NCBI RefSeq assembly: GCF_000828655.1
Contig: NZ_AP014509.1
Span: forward strand, 806,001-870,000
Length of the DNA: 64,000 nt
Source of the DNA: Thermotoga caldifontis AZM44c09
Lineage (GTDB): Bacteria > Thermotogota > Thermotogae > Thermotogales > DSM-5069
Direction: 5' to 3'
The position numbers were made by a program, and so were the translations under genes. The notes under the pieces were generated by a model. That model was not told the DNA's origin and did not search any database. It saw only the letters and a list, made by a program, of their open reading frames with translations. Of the stretch, positions 20,029-28,518 are shown piece after piece (position 1 is the stretch's first letter; every line of letters begins with the position of its first letter).

Positions 20029-20957
20029 TACACGACATAAGGCTCACCGTCGATAGAGACGTTGTCGTTGCCTTCTCAGGTGGTGAAGACAGTAGCCTTG
20101 CAGCTTTCCTCTGCAAGGTCGCGCTTGGACCCGAACGTGTGGTCCTCGCCACGGTGGACTGGGGTCCGTTCACCTACGGTGTGATCAGAGAAAAAGTCGT
20201 CGAGTCTGCGGCGCGACTCGGTCTTTCACACGTTTATTTGAACGGTGTTGAGAAACAGAGACAGATATGGAAGCACGGTCCGAATTGCAACGCGTGTACA
20301 AGGTCTGCGAAGCTGCTCACGGTTCGAAAAAGCTTTCCCGACAGGATCGTGGTGACCGGATCGAACCAATCCGACAGCTGGGGTAAGTTAGGCTTGAAGC
20401 TGTACGAGAGTTTCTATTCACCGCTGAAAGACCTGACAAAAGATCAGATCAGGCAGCTGATAGATTTTTTTCACATCGAACCTGTGAAAGTTGGAGAGTC
20501 CTCCGTTCGCGAAGGTTGTAAACTGAAGCATCTGATGAAGATGTTGATCAACCCCGCTTATCACGGAAGGGCTGTTGCAGAAGCGAACGACATTCTCATC
20601 CAGTTCGTTCGAGAGAGAGCCAGGAACGTTACACTCGCCAACGTGAAGATCATCGGACCGCTCTCGAGAAACGTTGCCTTGGTCAACGTGAAACCTCACC
20701 TGAACGACGATGAGAAGTCCGAACTTTTATCGAGACTGAAGAGCGTCGATGTCATCGAAGAGATCCACATACTCGAGAGACCCGTGAGACTCAAGGTGCT
20801 GGTGAATCCAGGTTTGTACAACGATCCAAAATCCTTGGAGGATGTGTTTGAGGGATTCATAAAAAGGGATTTTGCCGTTCCTGTCAGCGTTGTCTGGATC
20901 AAAGCGAAAAACAATCGCTTGAGGACCTTCCAAGTGGTGGATTTCGAGTATGAGTGA
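19980..20957 (+). CDS. PP-loop ATPase of unknown substrate
   Basis: The N-terminal half (325 residues in all) is an ATP pyrophosphatase fold: VVVAFSGGEDSSLAAFL (28-44) is the PP-loop and TGSNQSDSWGK (126-136) is the second adenylate motif. C103-x2-C106 and C180 make a three-cysteine set of the kind that holds an iron-sulfur cluster or carries persulfide in tRNA-thiolation and sulfur-insertion relatives. Residues ~210-325 match nothing I know. The only ATG/GTG/TTG start is 19980, deep inside the previous gene and with a weak ribosome-binding site. It overlaps mfd by 8 bases. A role in tRNA thiolation or cofactor sulfuration is a guess. Confidence 0.75.
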   Translation: MRFASESQLRETADRLIHDIRLTVDRDVVVAFSGGEDSSLAAFLCKVALGPERVVLATVDWGPFTYGVIREKVVESAARLGLSHVYLNGVEKQRQIWKHGPNCNACTRSAKLLTVRKSFPDRIVVTGSNQSDSWGKLGLKLYESFYSPLKDLTKDQIRQLIDFFHIEPVKVGESSVREGCKLKHLMKMLINPAYHGRAVAEANDILIQFVRERARNVTLANVKIIGPLSRNVALVNVKPHLNDDEKSELLSRLKSVDVIEEIHILERPVRLKVLVNPGLYNDPKSLEDVFEGFIKRDFAVPVSVVWIKAKNNRLRTFQVVDFEYE

Positions 20958-23751
20958 ACTTGGTGAACTTCTGAAAAAACATCCTGAAAGGCCCACCCTG
21001 TTGATAGTTCCCAGTGAAAAGGAAGCATCGCACCTCGCATCCGTTCTGAATGCCCGATATTTCCCTGGCCCCGACGTTTTCCCGTTCGAGGACGTACCGG
21101 TTTCTTTTCTCGTTCGAAAAGGTCGTATCGAAACGCTCTGGTCGCTCCTGAACGCGGAATGCGAACTGATCGTGGCGAGTTTGTATTCTGCGACTCGTTT
21201 CACGATGCCTCCAGACCTTTTGAGGAACTTTTCAAGGAAGTTCAAACGTGACGATGAGTTCGTCGATGCACATCACTTGATAGATCTTGGGTACGAGAGA
21301 GCCTACTTGGTTCGTTCGGGTGGAGAGTTCTCTGTTAGGGGTGATATCGTCGATGTGTTCGCACCACTTTACGAAAAACCGGTGAGGGTAGAACTCTTCG
21401 GGAACAGGATCGAAGACATCCGCCTCTTCGACGTGGTCAGTCAGACGTCGACCGTGAAATTGGATGAGTTCGTTCTCTTACCCGCACGTGAGTACGTCTG
21501 TGAAGAACACGACTTTGACACGATCGTCGCCAGAGTGAGTGAACGAGCCACGATATTCGATTACGCTGCTTTTGATGTACTCATCCTGGATGTCGATAGA
21601 TGCTTTGAAGAATTCGTGAAATTGGAAAAGCAGATCAGGGAGTTTCTCTCAGACGAGCAGTACGAAGAGTACAGAAATTACTCGGGGTTGAGCCTTGTTG
21701 AGATACAGCAGAAACTTCGTCAAGCGAAGGAGGTGGAACTGGACCTTCAGAGCCTCGAGTTCGTCGAGAGAAAGAGCAGCATACAGCAGGTTCCGGTAAT
21801 CGACGAAGACGAGCTCAGCGTGGGAGATCTTGTGGTACACGAGAAATACGGGATAGGTATCTTCGAGGCCGTGAAACCTGTTACGAACGCACTCGGCACG
21901 AAAGAATACATCGTGATCAAATACGAAGATGCGACCATCTATGTGCCTGCAGAAAGGCTCGATAAGATTCACAAGTACATAGGCGATCCGAACGTAAAGA
22001 TCGACCGTATCCACGCCGGAACCTGGAAAAGAAGGCTTGACAAGGTCAAAGAAGATCTGAGGAAGAAGATATTCGAGCTGGTGGACATATACATGAAGAG
22101 GCAGCAGGTCAGAGGTTTGAGTCTTCCCGGAGATGCGGAGATGGAACAGAAATTTGCCGAGACGTTCCCATACGTTGAAACTCACGATCAATCCGTAGCC
22201 ATTGAGGAAGTCCTCGAGGATCTCGCCAGCGATCAACCCATGGATAGGCTGCTGTGCGGTGATGCCGGTTATGGGAAAACGGAGGTGGCCCTCAGGGCTG
22301 CGTTCAGGTGCGTTGTGAGTGGAAAACAGGTCGCGATCCTTGTACCCACAACGGTGCTTGCCAGACAGCATTACAGAGTTTTCAGACAAAGAATGGAACC
22401 GTTCGGTGTATCGGTTGCGCTTCTGGACAGATCGATTTCGAAATCGGAGCGAGCCAGAATAATCGAGGACCTGAGGAACGGAAAGATCGATGTCGTTATA
22501 GGTACCAGCGCCTTGCTGTCGAACAGCGTGAAGTTTTCTGATCTCGGCTTGGTGATCATCGATGAAGAGCAGAACTTCGGTGTGGAACAGAAGGAGAAGT
22601 TCAAGAAGATCAGACTCAACGTGAACGTTTTGTCGATGAGTGCCACGCCGATACCCAGAACCCTGCACATGGCACTGAACGGGATGAAGGACATGAGCGT
22701 TCTGACCACGCCGCCTTTTGGAAGACTTCCAGTTGTAACTTATGTGGCACACTACGACGATAGGCTCGTCAGAGGTGCGATACTGAGGGAGATAAACAGG
22801 GGAGGTCAGGTGATATACGTACACAACCGTGTGGAGGATTTGCAAGAGGTCTACAGAAAAGTTTGTGAACTCGTACCTGAAGCGCGCGTCGTCATGGCGC
22901 ACGGTCAGATGCCCATGAAAAGGCTGACGGAGGCTGTGAGGAGTTTCTACGAGCATACGGCCGACGTGATCGTGTGCACGTCGATAATGCAGAACGGAAT
23001 AGACGTGCCATCGGCGAACACGATCATCGTGGACGACGCGCATCGCTACGGTTTGGCCCAGCTCTACCAGCTGAGAGGAAGGGTTGGAAGGAGTGACAAG
23101 AGAGCGTTCGCGTATTTCCTCTTCGATTCCAATCTCAGTCCTTCCGCTTTGAAGAGACTCCAGGTCATAAAAGAGTTTTCAGGTCCTGGAAGCGGCTTGA
23201 AGATAGCACTGAAGGATATGGAGATAAGAGGTATAGGAACCATCTTCGGCCTGGAACAGCATGGGAACGTGAACGCGATCGGGTTGAACATGTATTTGCA
23301 GATACTCAACGAAGAGTTGAAACATACGATGCATCCAGAAACCGAGGAACACGTGGACGTTGAGATCGAAGGTGTGCCGGGTTCTTTCTACATACCTGAC
23401 GATTTCATTGAGGACGAGATAGAAAGGCTCAGGACTTACCGCAGGCTCGCTTCCTGCAGGTCCGTGAAAGAGATAGACGAATTGAAACTCGAATTGAGGG
23501 ACCGTTTTGGAAAACTTCCCGAGCAGGTGGAACAGCTGATCGATCTTTTCAAAATCAGACTGATGGCGATCCAGAAGAACGTCAGGAAAATCGTCTTCGA
23601 TGAAACGACCTTGAAGATCTTCTCCGATTCCGATTCGTTGAAGTTGCCTGGAAGGTTCGTCTACAACGAGAAGGAAAAAGTCTATCTGTATTACAACGTT
23701 CCTCCAGAAAAATGTCTCACACTGCTCAAAAAGGTTTTTCTAAGAGATTGA
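20950..23751 (+). CDS. mfd: Transcription-repair coupling factor Mfd, short form
   Basis: Mfd displaces stalled RNA polymerase and recruits UvrA. This 933-residue form is about 200 residues shorter than the E. coli protein. Walker A GDAGYGKT is at 437-444, DEEQ at 538-541, SATPIPRTLH and QLRGRVGRSDK complete the RecG-like motor, and the RNA-polymerase-interaction domain (DLVVHEKYGIGIFE...) is near 292-345. The UvrB-like segment GYERAYLVRSGGEFSVRGDI (114-133) is kept, so the lost length lies mostly between it and the polymerase-binding domain. A TRCF domain ends the protein. The 3' end overlaps the convergent gene by 12 bases. Confidence 0.95.
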   Translation: MSELGELLKKHPERPTLLIVPSEKEASHLASVLNARYFPGPDVFPFEDVPVSFLVRKGRIETLWSLLNAECELIVASLYSATRFTMPPDLLRNFSRKFKRDDEFVDAHHLIDLGYERAYLVRSGGEFSVRGDIVDVFAPLYEKPVRVELFGNRIEDIRLFDVVSQTSTVKLDEFVLLPAREYVCEEHDFDTIVARVSERATIFDYAAFDVLILDVDRCFEEFVKLEKQIREFLSDEQYEEYRNYSGLSLVEIQQKLRQAKEVELDLQSLEFVERKSSIQQVPVIDEDELSVGDLVVHEKYGIGIFEAVKPVTNALGTKEYIVIKYEDATIYVPAERLDKIHKYIGDPNVKIDRIHAGTWKRRLDKVKEDLRKKIFELVDIYMKRQQVRGLSLPGDAEMEQKFAETFPYVETHDQSVAIEEVLEDLASDQPMDRLLCGDAGYGKTEVALRAAFRCVVSGKQVAILVPTTVLARQHYRVFRQRMEPFGVSVALLDRSISKSERARIIEDLRNGKIDVVIGTSALLSNSVKFSDLGLVIIDEEQNFGVEQKEKFKKIRLNVNVLSMSATPIPRTLHMALNGMKDMSVLTTPPFGRLPVVTYVAHYDDRLVRGAILREINRGGQVIYVHNRVEDLQEVYRKVCELVPEARVVMAHGQMPMKRLTEAVRSFYEHTADVIVCTSIMQNGIDVPSANTIIVDDAHRYGLAQLYQLRGRVGRSDKRAFAYFLFDSNLSPSALKRLQVIKEFSGPGSGLKIALKDMEIRGIGTIFGLEQHGNVNAIGLNMYLQILNEELKHTMHPETEEHVDVEIEGVPGSFYIPDDFIEDEIERLRTYRRLASCRSVKEIDELKLELRDRFGKLPEQVEQLIDLFKIRLMAIQKNVRKIVFDETTLKIFSDSDSLKLPGRFVYNEKEKVYLYYNVPPEKCLTLLKKVFLRD

Positions 23752-23760
23752 CAGAAAAAC
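23734..23760. repeat. Inverted repeat spanning two convergent stop codons
   Basis: GTTTTTCT (23734-23741) and AGAAAAAC (23753-23760) form a perfect 8-bp inverted repeat around an 11-base loop. The mfd stop lies in the loop and the convergent gene's stop straddles the left arm and loop. It could act as a weak bidirectional terminator; an A/T-rich stem would be marginal at high growth temperature. Confidence 0.4.
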
Positions 23761-24423
23761 GTAGGAATCATCAACGAGCAGCACGATCAGGTCTTTCTTC
23801 GAACCTTTCACATCTTCCTTCAGTTCGATCGTGAGTTCTCTATCAAGCACGATCATGCGCTTGGCAGAATCGACAGGAACATTCCTGTAGAAGCCGATGA
23901 ACTTGAAGGAACCAGCTTTCCTCTGAGAGAGGAACGCTCTGATGATCTGTAGAACGCGCCTCTTCTGCTCTTCGTTCATGCTCTCGGGCTTGAAACGGAT
24001 CGTTCTGAGCAGAGGAACGTTTCTGCTACGAACATTGACTCTGAAAGAAGTTTCGCCGATCTGGAGCTGGAATCTGGGCTGGATCTTCTCCACTTTCGCA
24101 CCCAACTTCAACTGGCACGAGTGTATCGCGTTGGGGACCTTTTCGAACCGAACATCTTCCATGAGAGGATCGATCTTTCCGAGCGTTTGGTCCTTCACCT
24201 TCACCCACGATGCTTCGATCGAATGGGCCAAAACCTTCACAGACGTGTGCAGAGGAACATCCTTCAGCTGGCATTCCAGCTTCTCACTCGAAATCCTTGG
24301 TTGTATCGCTGTTTCTCCTTTCACAACGATATCTGTATATGTCAGAGAAAGCGTGGAAGTATGGATCTTTATGAAGCCCAGTTCGAGCTTCAAAGTTTCG
24401 AGAATTTGCCTCAGGAACGACAT
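23740..24423 (-). CDS. Unrecognised protein, last gene of the flagellar cluster
   Basis: A 227-residue soluble-looking protein with no signal peptide or clear membrane segment. I recognise no domain. It alternates short beta-like stretches (TLSLTYTDIVVKGETAIQP; FQLQIGETSFRVNVRSRNVPLL) with one charged helix (NEEQKRRVLQIIRAFLSQRK). It overlaps the preceding gene by 13 bases, so it is likely translated from the fliA transcript. Position suggests a flagellar or chemotaxis role but nothing in the sequence proves that. Confidence 0.75.
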   Translation of the reverse strand: MSFLRQILETLKLELGFIKIHTSTLSLTYTDIVVKGETAIQPRISSEKLECQLKDVPLHTSVKVLAHSIEASWVKVKDQTLGKIDPLMEDVRFEKVPNAIHSCQLKLGAKVEKIQPRFQLQIGETSFRVNVRSRNVPLLRTIRFKPESMNEEQKRRVLQIIRAFLSQRKAGSFKFIGFYRNVPVDSAKRMIVLDRELTIELKEDVKGSKKDLIVLLVDDSYVFLSIS

Positions 24424-24899
24424 ACGAACTCGAGGGCCTTCGACAGCCTCTGGAATGGTTCCATCACGTCGAATTCTTCCACGATCTTTTTCAGCTTTTC
24501 GATCTTATCCTGCGTGAAGTTCGATTTGGATACGAACTTCAGAGTCTCATTCTGCAGAGGTATCACGCATTCGTTGGGTTCCGAGTTCTGGCTCTGCTCC
24601 AGTTTCGATGTGCCGTAGGACGAAACGTAGTAGACCTGATCGGAAGCTTCCACGAGCGAGATGTTATCTGTCAGAAAGACTTCTGGCTTCTGTTCCACAC
24701 TTTTCAGAAGGCTCTTCGCGATGATCTCGACCGTCAGGTAAAGTTCAAGAGATTTGCCGTACAGAATCTTTTGAAGGGGAGTTGGTGAGACTGGTTCTGT
24801 GTATTTGAACTCTTGGGGAATCCCGAGCTCATCCACTACCAGTACCGCGCCAACGTACTTTTCGTCTATCTTTTTCGCGCTTATGTAACCTACCTTCAC
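24411..24899 (-). CDS. Unrecognised protein downstream of fliA
   Basis: A 162-residue cytoplasmic-looking protein, start GTG, overlapping the previous stop (GTGA). The N-terminus (MKVGYISAKKIDEKYVGAVLVVDELGIPQEF) reads like a small alpha/beta fold. No motif I can name is present. It is part of a three-gene run of unknown proteins after fliA, tightly packed with overlaps at both ends. Confidence 0.75.
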   Translation of the reverse strand: MKVGYISAKKIDEKYVGAVLVVDELGIPQEFKYTEPVSPTPLQKILYGKSLELYLTVEIIAKSLLKSVEQKPEVFLTDNISLVEASDQVYYVSSYGTSKLEQSQNSEPNECVIPLQNETLKFVSKSNFTQDKIEKLKKIVEEFDVMEPFQRLSKALEFVCRS

Positions 24900-25201
24900 A
24901 GTCTCACGTCCAGTATGGTCCCTTTGCTCTCTTCACGAACTTCTTCTCGTGCTGGCGTGCCGCGGCGGGAAGAAGGTCTGTAGAAAGCGGAAGAGCTTCT
25001 TTCCTCCGTGGAGGAACCAACGTTCTTTTGTTCCACACCTTCACGCGGGGTAACGGTACGCGAATGCTGTACAGATCTTTGGATCATCTGCGCATTGACC
25101 AGCTGGGCCAGCGCCGTCTGAACGTTCGCTTGCTGAGAGACGCTGGTTGAAACATCGATGCCCCTCACGATCATCGTTTGTAAATCAATCGGGTTTACCA
25201 T
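24896..25201 (-). CDS. Unrecognised small disordered protein downstream of fliA
   Basis: A 101-residue protein with a short ordered N-terminus (PIDLQTMIVRGIDVSTSVSQQ) and a Ser/Arg/Glu-rich remainder that is probably disordered, ending in GTILDVRL. The overlap with the fliA 3' end is 17 bases. The N-terminal stretch resembles in style small proteins seen beside flagellar genes in other Thermotogota, but I cannot name it. Confidence 0.65.
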   Translation of the reverse strand: MVNPIDLQTMIVRGIDVSTSVSQQANVQTALAQLVNAQMIQRSVQHSRTVTPREGVEQKNVGSSTEERSSSAFYRPSSRRGTPAREEVREESKGTILDVRL

Positions 25202-25895
25202 CGTCTTCCCCCAGCACGTACTTTTTTATCTTGATCAAAGCGCTGGAGAGTATTTGAGAAACTCTGGACTCACTCACTCCAAGAATAAGACCTATCTCCT
25301 TGAGGGAAAGTTCTTGTTCGAATCGCAGCGATAGGACGAGTTGCTCACGTTGCGGTAACTGTTTGATAGCCTCTGTCACCTGCTCGAGCAATATCTGTTT
25401 GTAAGCATCCTGCAACGGCTCCGAATCGGCTGCGACGTCTGGACTGTAAGAATCGTACGTGTCGTACAGGTACTCATCCAGCCTCAGGAACTGTTTTCTT
25501 ACCATCTCGTTCTTGGCACGGATCACTTCCTCGTTACTCAAGTTTGTGTAGAGACTGATCTCCTCAACCGTTGGATGCCTTCCAAGCTTCGATTCGAGCT
25601 CGTAGATCGCTTTCTCGACTTCTTTTATGTTCCTTCTCAAACTCCTTGGCATCCAATCTATGTTTCTCAAATAATCGTACATCGCACCCTTGATCCTCTT
25701 GATGAGGAAGGTCCTCAGATTGACACCCCTTCTCGGATCGTACCTGCGAATGGCTGAGATGAGCGCGAGCACACCTTCCTGAATCAGGTCTTCCACTTCG
25801 ACGTTTTTCGGTAGATGTTGTACGAGATCGCTCGCGATTCTTTTCACCGTCGGCAGCAATTCTTTTATGATTTGTTCTTCATCTACCTCGTACAT
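25185..25895 (-). CDS. fliA: Flagellar RNA polymerase sigma factor (FliA/WhiG/SigD type)
   Basis: Sigma-28-class factor (236 residues) that directs late flagellar and chemotaxis promoters. Region 2 is visible in VEDLIQEGVLALISAIRRYDP...FLIKRIKGAMYDYLRN, region 3 in SLRRNIKEVEKAIYELESKLGRHP, and region 4 in LPQREQLVLSLRFEQELSLKEIGLILGVSESRVSQI, a helix-turn-helix. It sits after cheD in the same long unit. No anti-sigma FlgM is seen in this window. Confidence 0.95.
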   Translation of the reverse strand: MYEVDEEQIIKELLPTVKRIASDLVQHLPKNVEVEDLIQEGVLALISAIRRYDPRRGVNLRTFLIKRIKGAMYDYLRNIDWMPRSLRRNIKEVEKAIYELESKLGRHPTVEEISLYTNLSNEEVIRAKNEMVRKQFLRLDEYLYDTYDSYSPDVAADSEPLQDAYKQILLEQVTEAIKQLPQREQLVLSLRFEQELSLKEIGLILGVSESRVSQILSSALIKIKKYVLGEDDGKPD

Positions 25896-25911
25896 ACCGC
25901 ACCGCCCTCAC

Positions 25912-26394
25912 TCATATCTCCAAGACCTGTATCGTTTCTCCGCCCCCCACTTTCCTCACCAGCAGCTTTCCGGTCTCTATGTTGTACTCTATGCTCCTGG
26001 CCCTGTTTCCCCCGACATCTTCCGCCCTGAGCGGTATCTGATGGTACTTCAACCAGTACTTCACTGCCTCCACGTTCCTGGCACCCACGTTCATCCCGGA
26101 GCTTTCGAACATCGAAGCCCCACCGGCTATCTTGGCCTCAAGCCTCGATTTCGAAGCTCCGAGTGAGACGAGTTCCTCGATGAGCGTTGCAACGGCTGTG
26201 TCCGCGTATTTGCCTGGCATCTGAACGTTCTTCCCCCCACTGTCGGGAAGCATCACGTGCGCCATTCCACCAACCTTGGCAACAGGATCTCTCATGCACA
26301 CGCCCACGCACGAACCGAGTCCGAGCGTGATGATCACGGCTGGATTCCGTTCAACTGCCAGTTCGCCTATTCCTATCACAACCTTCTTGCTCAT
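25912..26394 (-). CDS. cheD: Chemoreceptor glutamine deamidase CheD
   Basis: CheD (160 residues) deamidates receptor glutamines and binds CheC. The catalytic triad is visible: Thr 23, Cys 29 (in LGLGSCVGV) and His 46 (in GGMAHVMLPDS). The C-terminal half keeps the family segment around GARNVEAVKYWL. Its ATG overlaps the cheC stop (ATGA), fitting the known CheC-CheD complex. Confidence 0.96.
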   Translation of the reverse strand: MSKKVVIGIGELAVERNPAVIITLGLGSCVGVCMRDPVAKVGGMAHVMLPDSGGKNVQMPGKYADTAVATLIEELVSLGASKSRLEAKIAGGASMFESSGMNVGARNVEAVKYWLKYHQIPLRAEDVGGNRARSIEYNIETGKLLVRKVGGGETIQVLEI

Positions 26395-26996
26395 CTGAGT
26401 CCCACCTTCTTGAAGATCGTTTCCAGACTGTTCTCCCCGGGGATCAGCAACATGTAAGAACTTATGCTCTGCATGCCTTCAATGCTCAGCTCGGTTTCAA
26501 CGTATATTGCACTGTCTTCGTACGAAGCGGTGGGGAGCACAGCTTCGGATATGATCGCCGCGAGCATGTCGACTGAAAGGTCGGGGGGTAACGGGTCTAA
26601 GTACAGTCCTGTGAACTCCGCCAACGCCGTTATGTAGGAACCACACATTATGTTCCCGATCTCTTTCAGGGCAGATCTGGACAGTTCATCAAGTTGTGTG
26701 ATGTCTTCACACGGAGAACCTAAAAGGTCCTGAAGGATCCTCTTCGCAGCCAATCTATTGAGCACGAGCACGACATCGAAGACGACGTCTCCACGGACCG
26801 ACATCCTAACGCCAACCACGAGGTCTTCAGGTTCCGGGAAGATGAAGGTTATTCTCGATATCGGGATGACCTCAGCCTTCGGAACCGTGATTTCCACCTT
26901 CTTGTTCGTCAGCTGCGACAGCGCCGTGGCCGCGTTGCCTGTTCCGATGTTGCCGATTTCTTTGAGCAAGTCGAGTTCTCTCTCTGAGAGTACCAT
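26391..26996 (-). CDS. cheC: CheY-P phosphatase CheC
   Basis: CheC (201 residues) removes phosphate from CheY-P and is stimulated by CheD. The two phosphatase motifs are LLKEIGNIGTGNAATALSQL near residue 10 and ALKEIGNIMCGSYITALAEF near residue 110, each with the conserved Glu and Asn. It is coupled to cheD by a 4-base overlap and separated from the PilZ gene by one base. Confidence 0.95.
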   Translation of the reverse strand: MVLSERELDLLKEIGNIGTGNAATALSQLTNKKVEITVPKAEVIPISRITFIFPEPEDLVVGVRMSVRGDVVFDVVLVLNRLAAKRILQDLLGSPCEDITQLDELSRSALKEIGNIMCGSYITALAEFTGLYLDPLPPDLSVDMLAAIISEAVLPTASYEDSAIYVETELSIEGMQSISSYMLLIPGENSLETIFKKVGLR

Positions 26997-26997
26997 T

Positions 26998-27681
26998 CTA
27001 CACCTCCTCTCTCGTCTTGCGCAATTTGATCTCCTGCTGGAACACGTACGATACTAAAGCCCTTTCGAGTGCTGGCGGGACATCCAAGAACTGTACCCCG
27101 TACTCGTGAAGACCTGTATTTTCGTTGAATCCCGCGTATCGAACGATCTGCGCCTTTTGGCTTGCGAGTTTTATATCTCCCAGATCGAGATCCACGTGGA
27201 TGATCTGTCCGACCTTCAAGAGTTTCGACGTGCACATCAGCATCCCACCGGCGCTGAAATCTCTGGTGAGGAAAGAGTATCTGTTTCCCTCTTCCTCAAT
27301 CAAAAAACTTCCACTGAGGACCAGCGGGATGCGGACGTACCTCCTTCTCTGCACGCGATCGACCTGTTCTGGCAACGTGACGTACATAACCAACAAATTC
27401 GATTCACTGTCTCTTCCATAGTCGAGGACGCGGCTGCTGAAGGCGTACACGACTTTGTCCGCGATGGCCGTGATCCTTATGAACTCCTGTCTCGGCAGGG
27501 GAACGAACCTGCCTTGATAACTGGGCATCGCGATCTTGAGAACCCCTCTATCAAAGTACGTATCGTGTATCGAGCTTTTCATTTTCAGGATCTCACCTTT
27601 CTTGGTTTCAAACTCTATCACGAGGGGCATGCCTGGTTTCAGGGCGTCTCTTGCGCTGACCTTGACGACGTATTCTGCCAT
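26998..27681 (-). CDS. PilZ-domain flagellar brake protein (YcgR-like)
   Basis: A 227-residue protein with an N-terminal YcgR_2-like beta domain (~1-105) and a C-terminal PilZ domain. The cyclic-di-GMP motifs are visible: RRRYVR (R113 and R117 as RxxxR) and DFSAGG (141-146). Such proteins slow the motor when c-di-GMP is high. It lies 6 bases after flhG, inside the flagellar unit, which supports a motility role. Confidence 0.88.
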   Translation of the reverse strand: MAEYVVKVSARDALKPGMPLVIEFETKKGEILKMKSSIHDTYFDRGVLKIAMPSYQGRFVPLPRQEFIRITAIADKVVYAFSSRVLDYGRDSESNLLVMYVTLPEQVDRVQRRRYVRIPLVLSGSFLIEEEGNRYSFLTRDFSAGGMLMCTSKLLKVGQIIHVDLDLGDIKLASQKAQIVRYAGFNENTGLHEYGVQFLDVPPALERALVSYVFQQEIKLRKTREEV

Positions 27682-27687
27682 CCCTTC

Positions 27688-28518
27688 TCATCCCATGCCG
27701 AAAAGGATTTTGATTCTCTCAATGAATGAGAGCCTCTTCGCGACCACTTTGTTCGTTATCTTGTCAGCGATTCCGTGGATGGCCAAAGACGGCTGGCACG
27801 TTTTCCTGAAAATCACGAAGGGTATCTGTCTCGAAACGCTGTCTTTCACCGCGGGCTCGAACTTCATGACGTGCGTCGAATCGAAACTCACGCCGATGAA
27901 CCTGTTCACAACGGAGCTGAATTTCTCGATAGCTTTTCTCCCTTCTTTCAAATCCTTCACCATGTTCATCACGACGTGGAAGGTCACCGGTTCGAGACCC
28001 TTCAGAACGAGTATCTTGACGAAGGTGTACGCGTTCACCAGCGCCGTTGGTTCGGCGGCCGTCAGGACCAGAACGTGGTCGCTGTTCAGGTAGAACCTCT
28101 CCAGTTGTTCGTTGAAACCCGGCGGGAAGTCGAAAACGATGTAGTCGTAATCTTCTCCGATCTTTCTCAACTCGTTCATAACCCTGCCTTTGTCCTCAAC
28201 GTTGAAAGTGATCAGATCATCGACATCCATACCACTGCTTATGAGCTCGACCCCGTAGGGAGTCTTGAAGATGACCTCGTTCATGTCCACTTTCTTCTTA
28301 AGAAAATCTTTCAGCGTGAACTTTGGTGTTACACCCATGAGTATCTCTGCGTTGGCGAAGCCCGCATCCGCGTCGAACAACAGGACCCTGTAGCCCCGTT
28401 CTTGAAGGACTATCGATAGATTGACGGCAACCACCGTCTTACCTACGCCACCCTTACCGCTGGCGACACTGATGATCCTTGCCCCTGAGTTGTAAAGTCC
28501 CTCAGCTTGATTGGGCAA
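27688..28518 (-). CDS. flhG: Flagellar-number regulator FlhG (MinD-like ATPase)
   Basis: A ParA/MinD-type ATPase (276 residues) that works with FlhF to set flagellar number and placement. The deviant Walker A ASGKGGVGKTVVAVNLS is at about 19-35; DYIVFDFPPGF is Walker B; the C-terminus (SFIERIKILFGMG) resembles a membrane-targeting amphipathic helix. The start is TTG, overlapping flhF by 17 bases. Confidence 0.92.
   Translation of the reverse strand: MPNQAEGLYNSGARIISVASGKGGVGKTVVAVNLSIVLQERGYRVLLFDADAGFANAEILMGVTPKFTLKDFLKKKVDMNEVIFKTPYGVELISSGMDVDDLITFNVEDKGRVMNELRKIGEDYDYIVFDFPPGFNEQLERFYLNSDHVLVLTAAEPTALVNAYTFVKILVLKGLEPVTFHVVMNMVKDLKEGRKAIEKFSSVVNRFIGVSFDSTHVMKFEPAVKDSVSRQIPFVIFRKTCQPSLAIHGIADKITNKVVAKRLSFIERIKILFGMG

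Noticed and set aside
21649-23043. A 464-codon open frame antisense to mfd
   Set aside because: It is antisense to the conserved helicase motifs and has no plausible domain.
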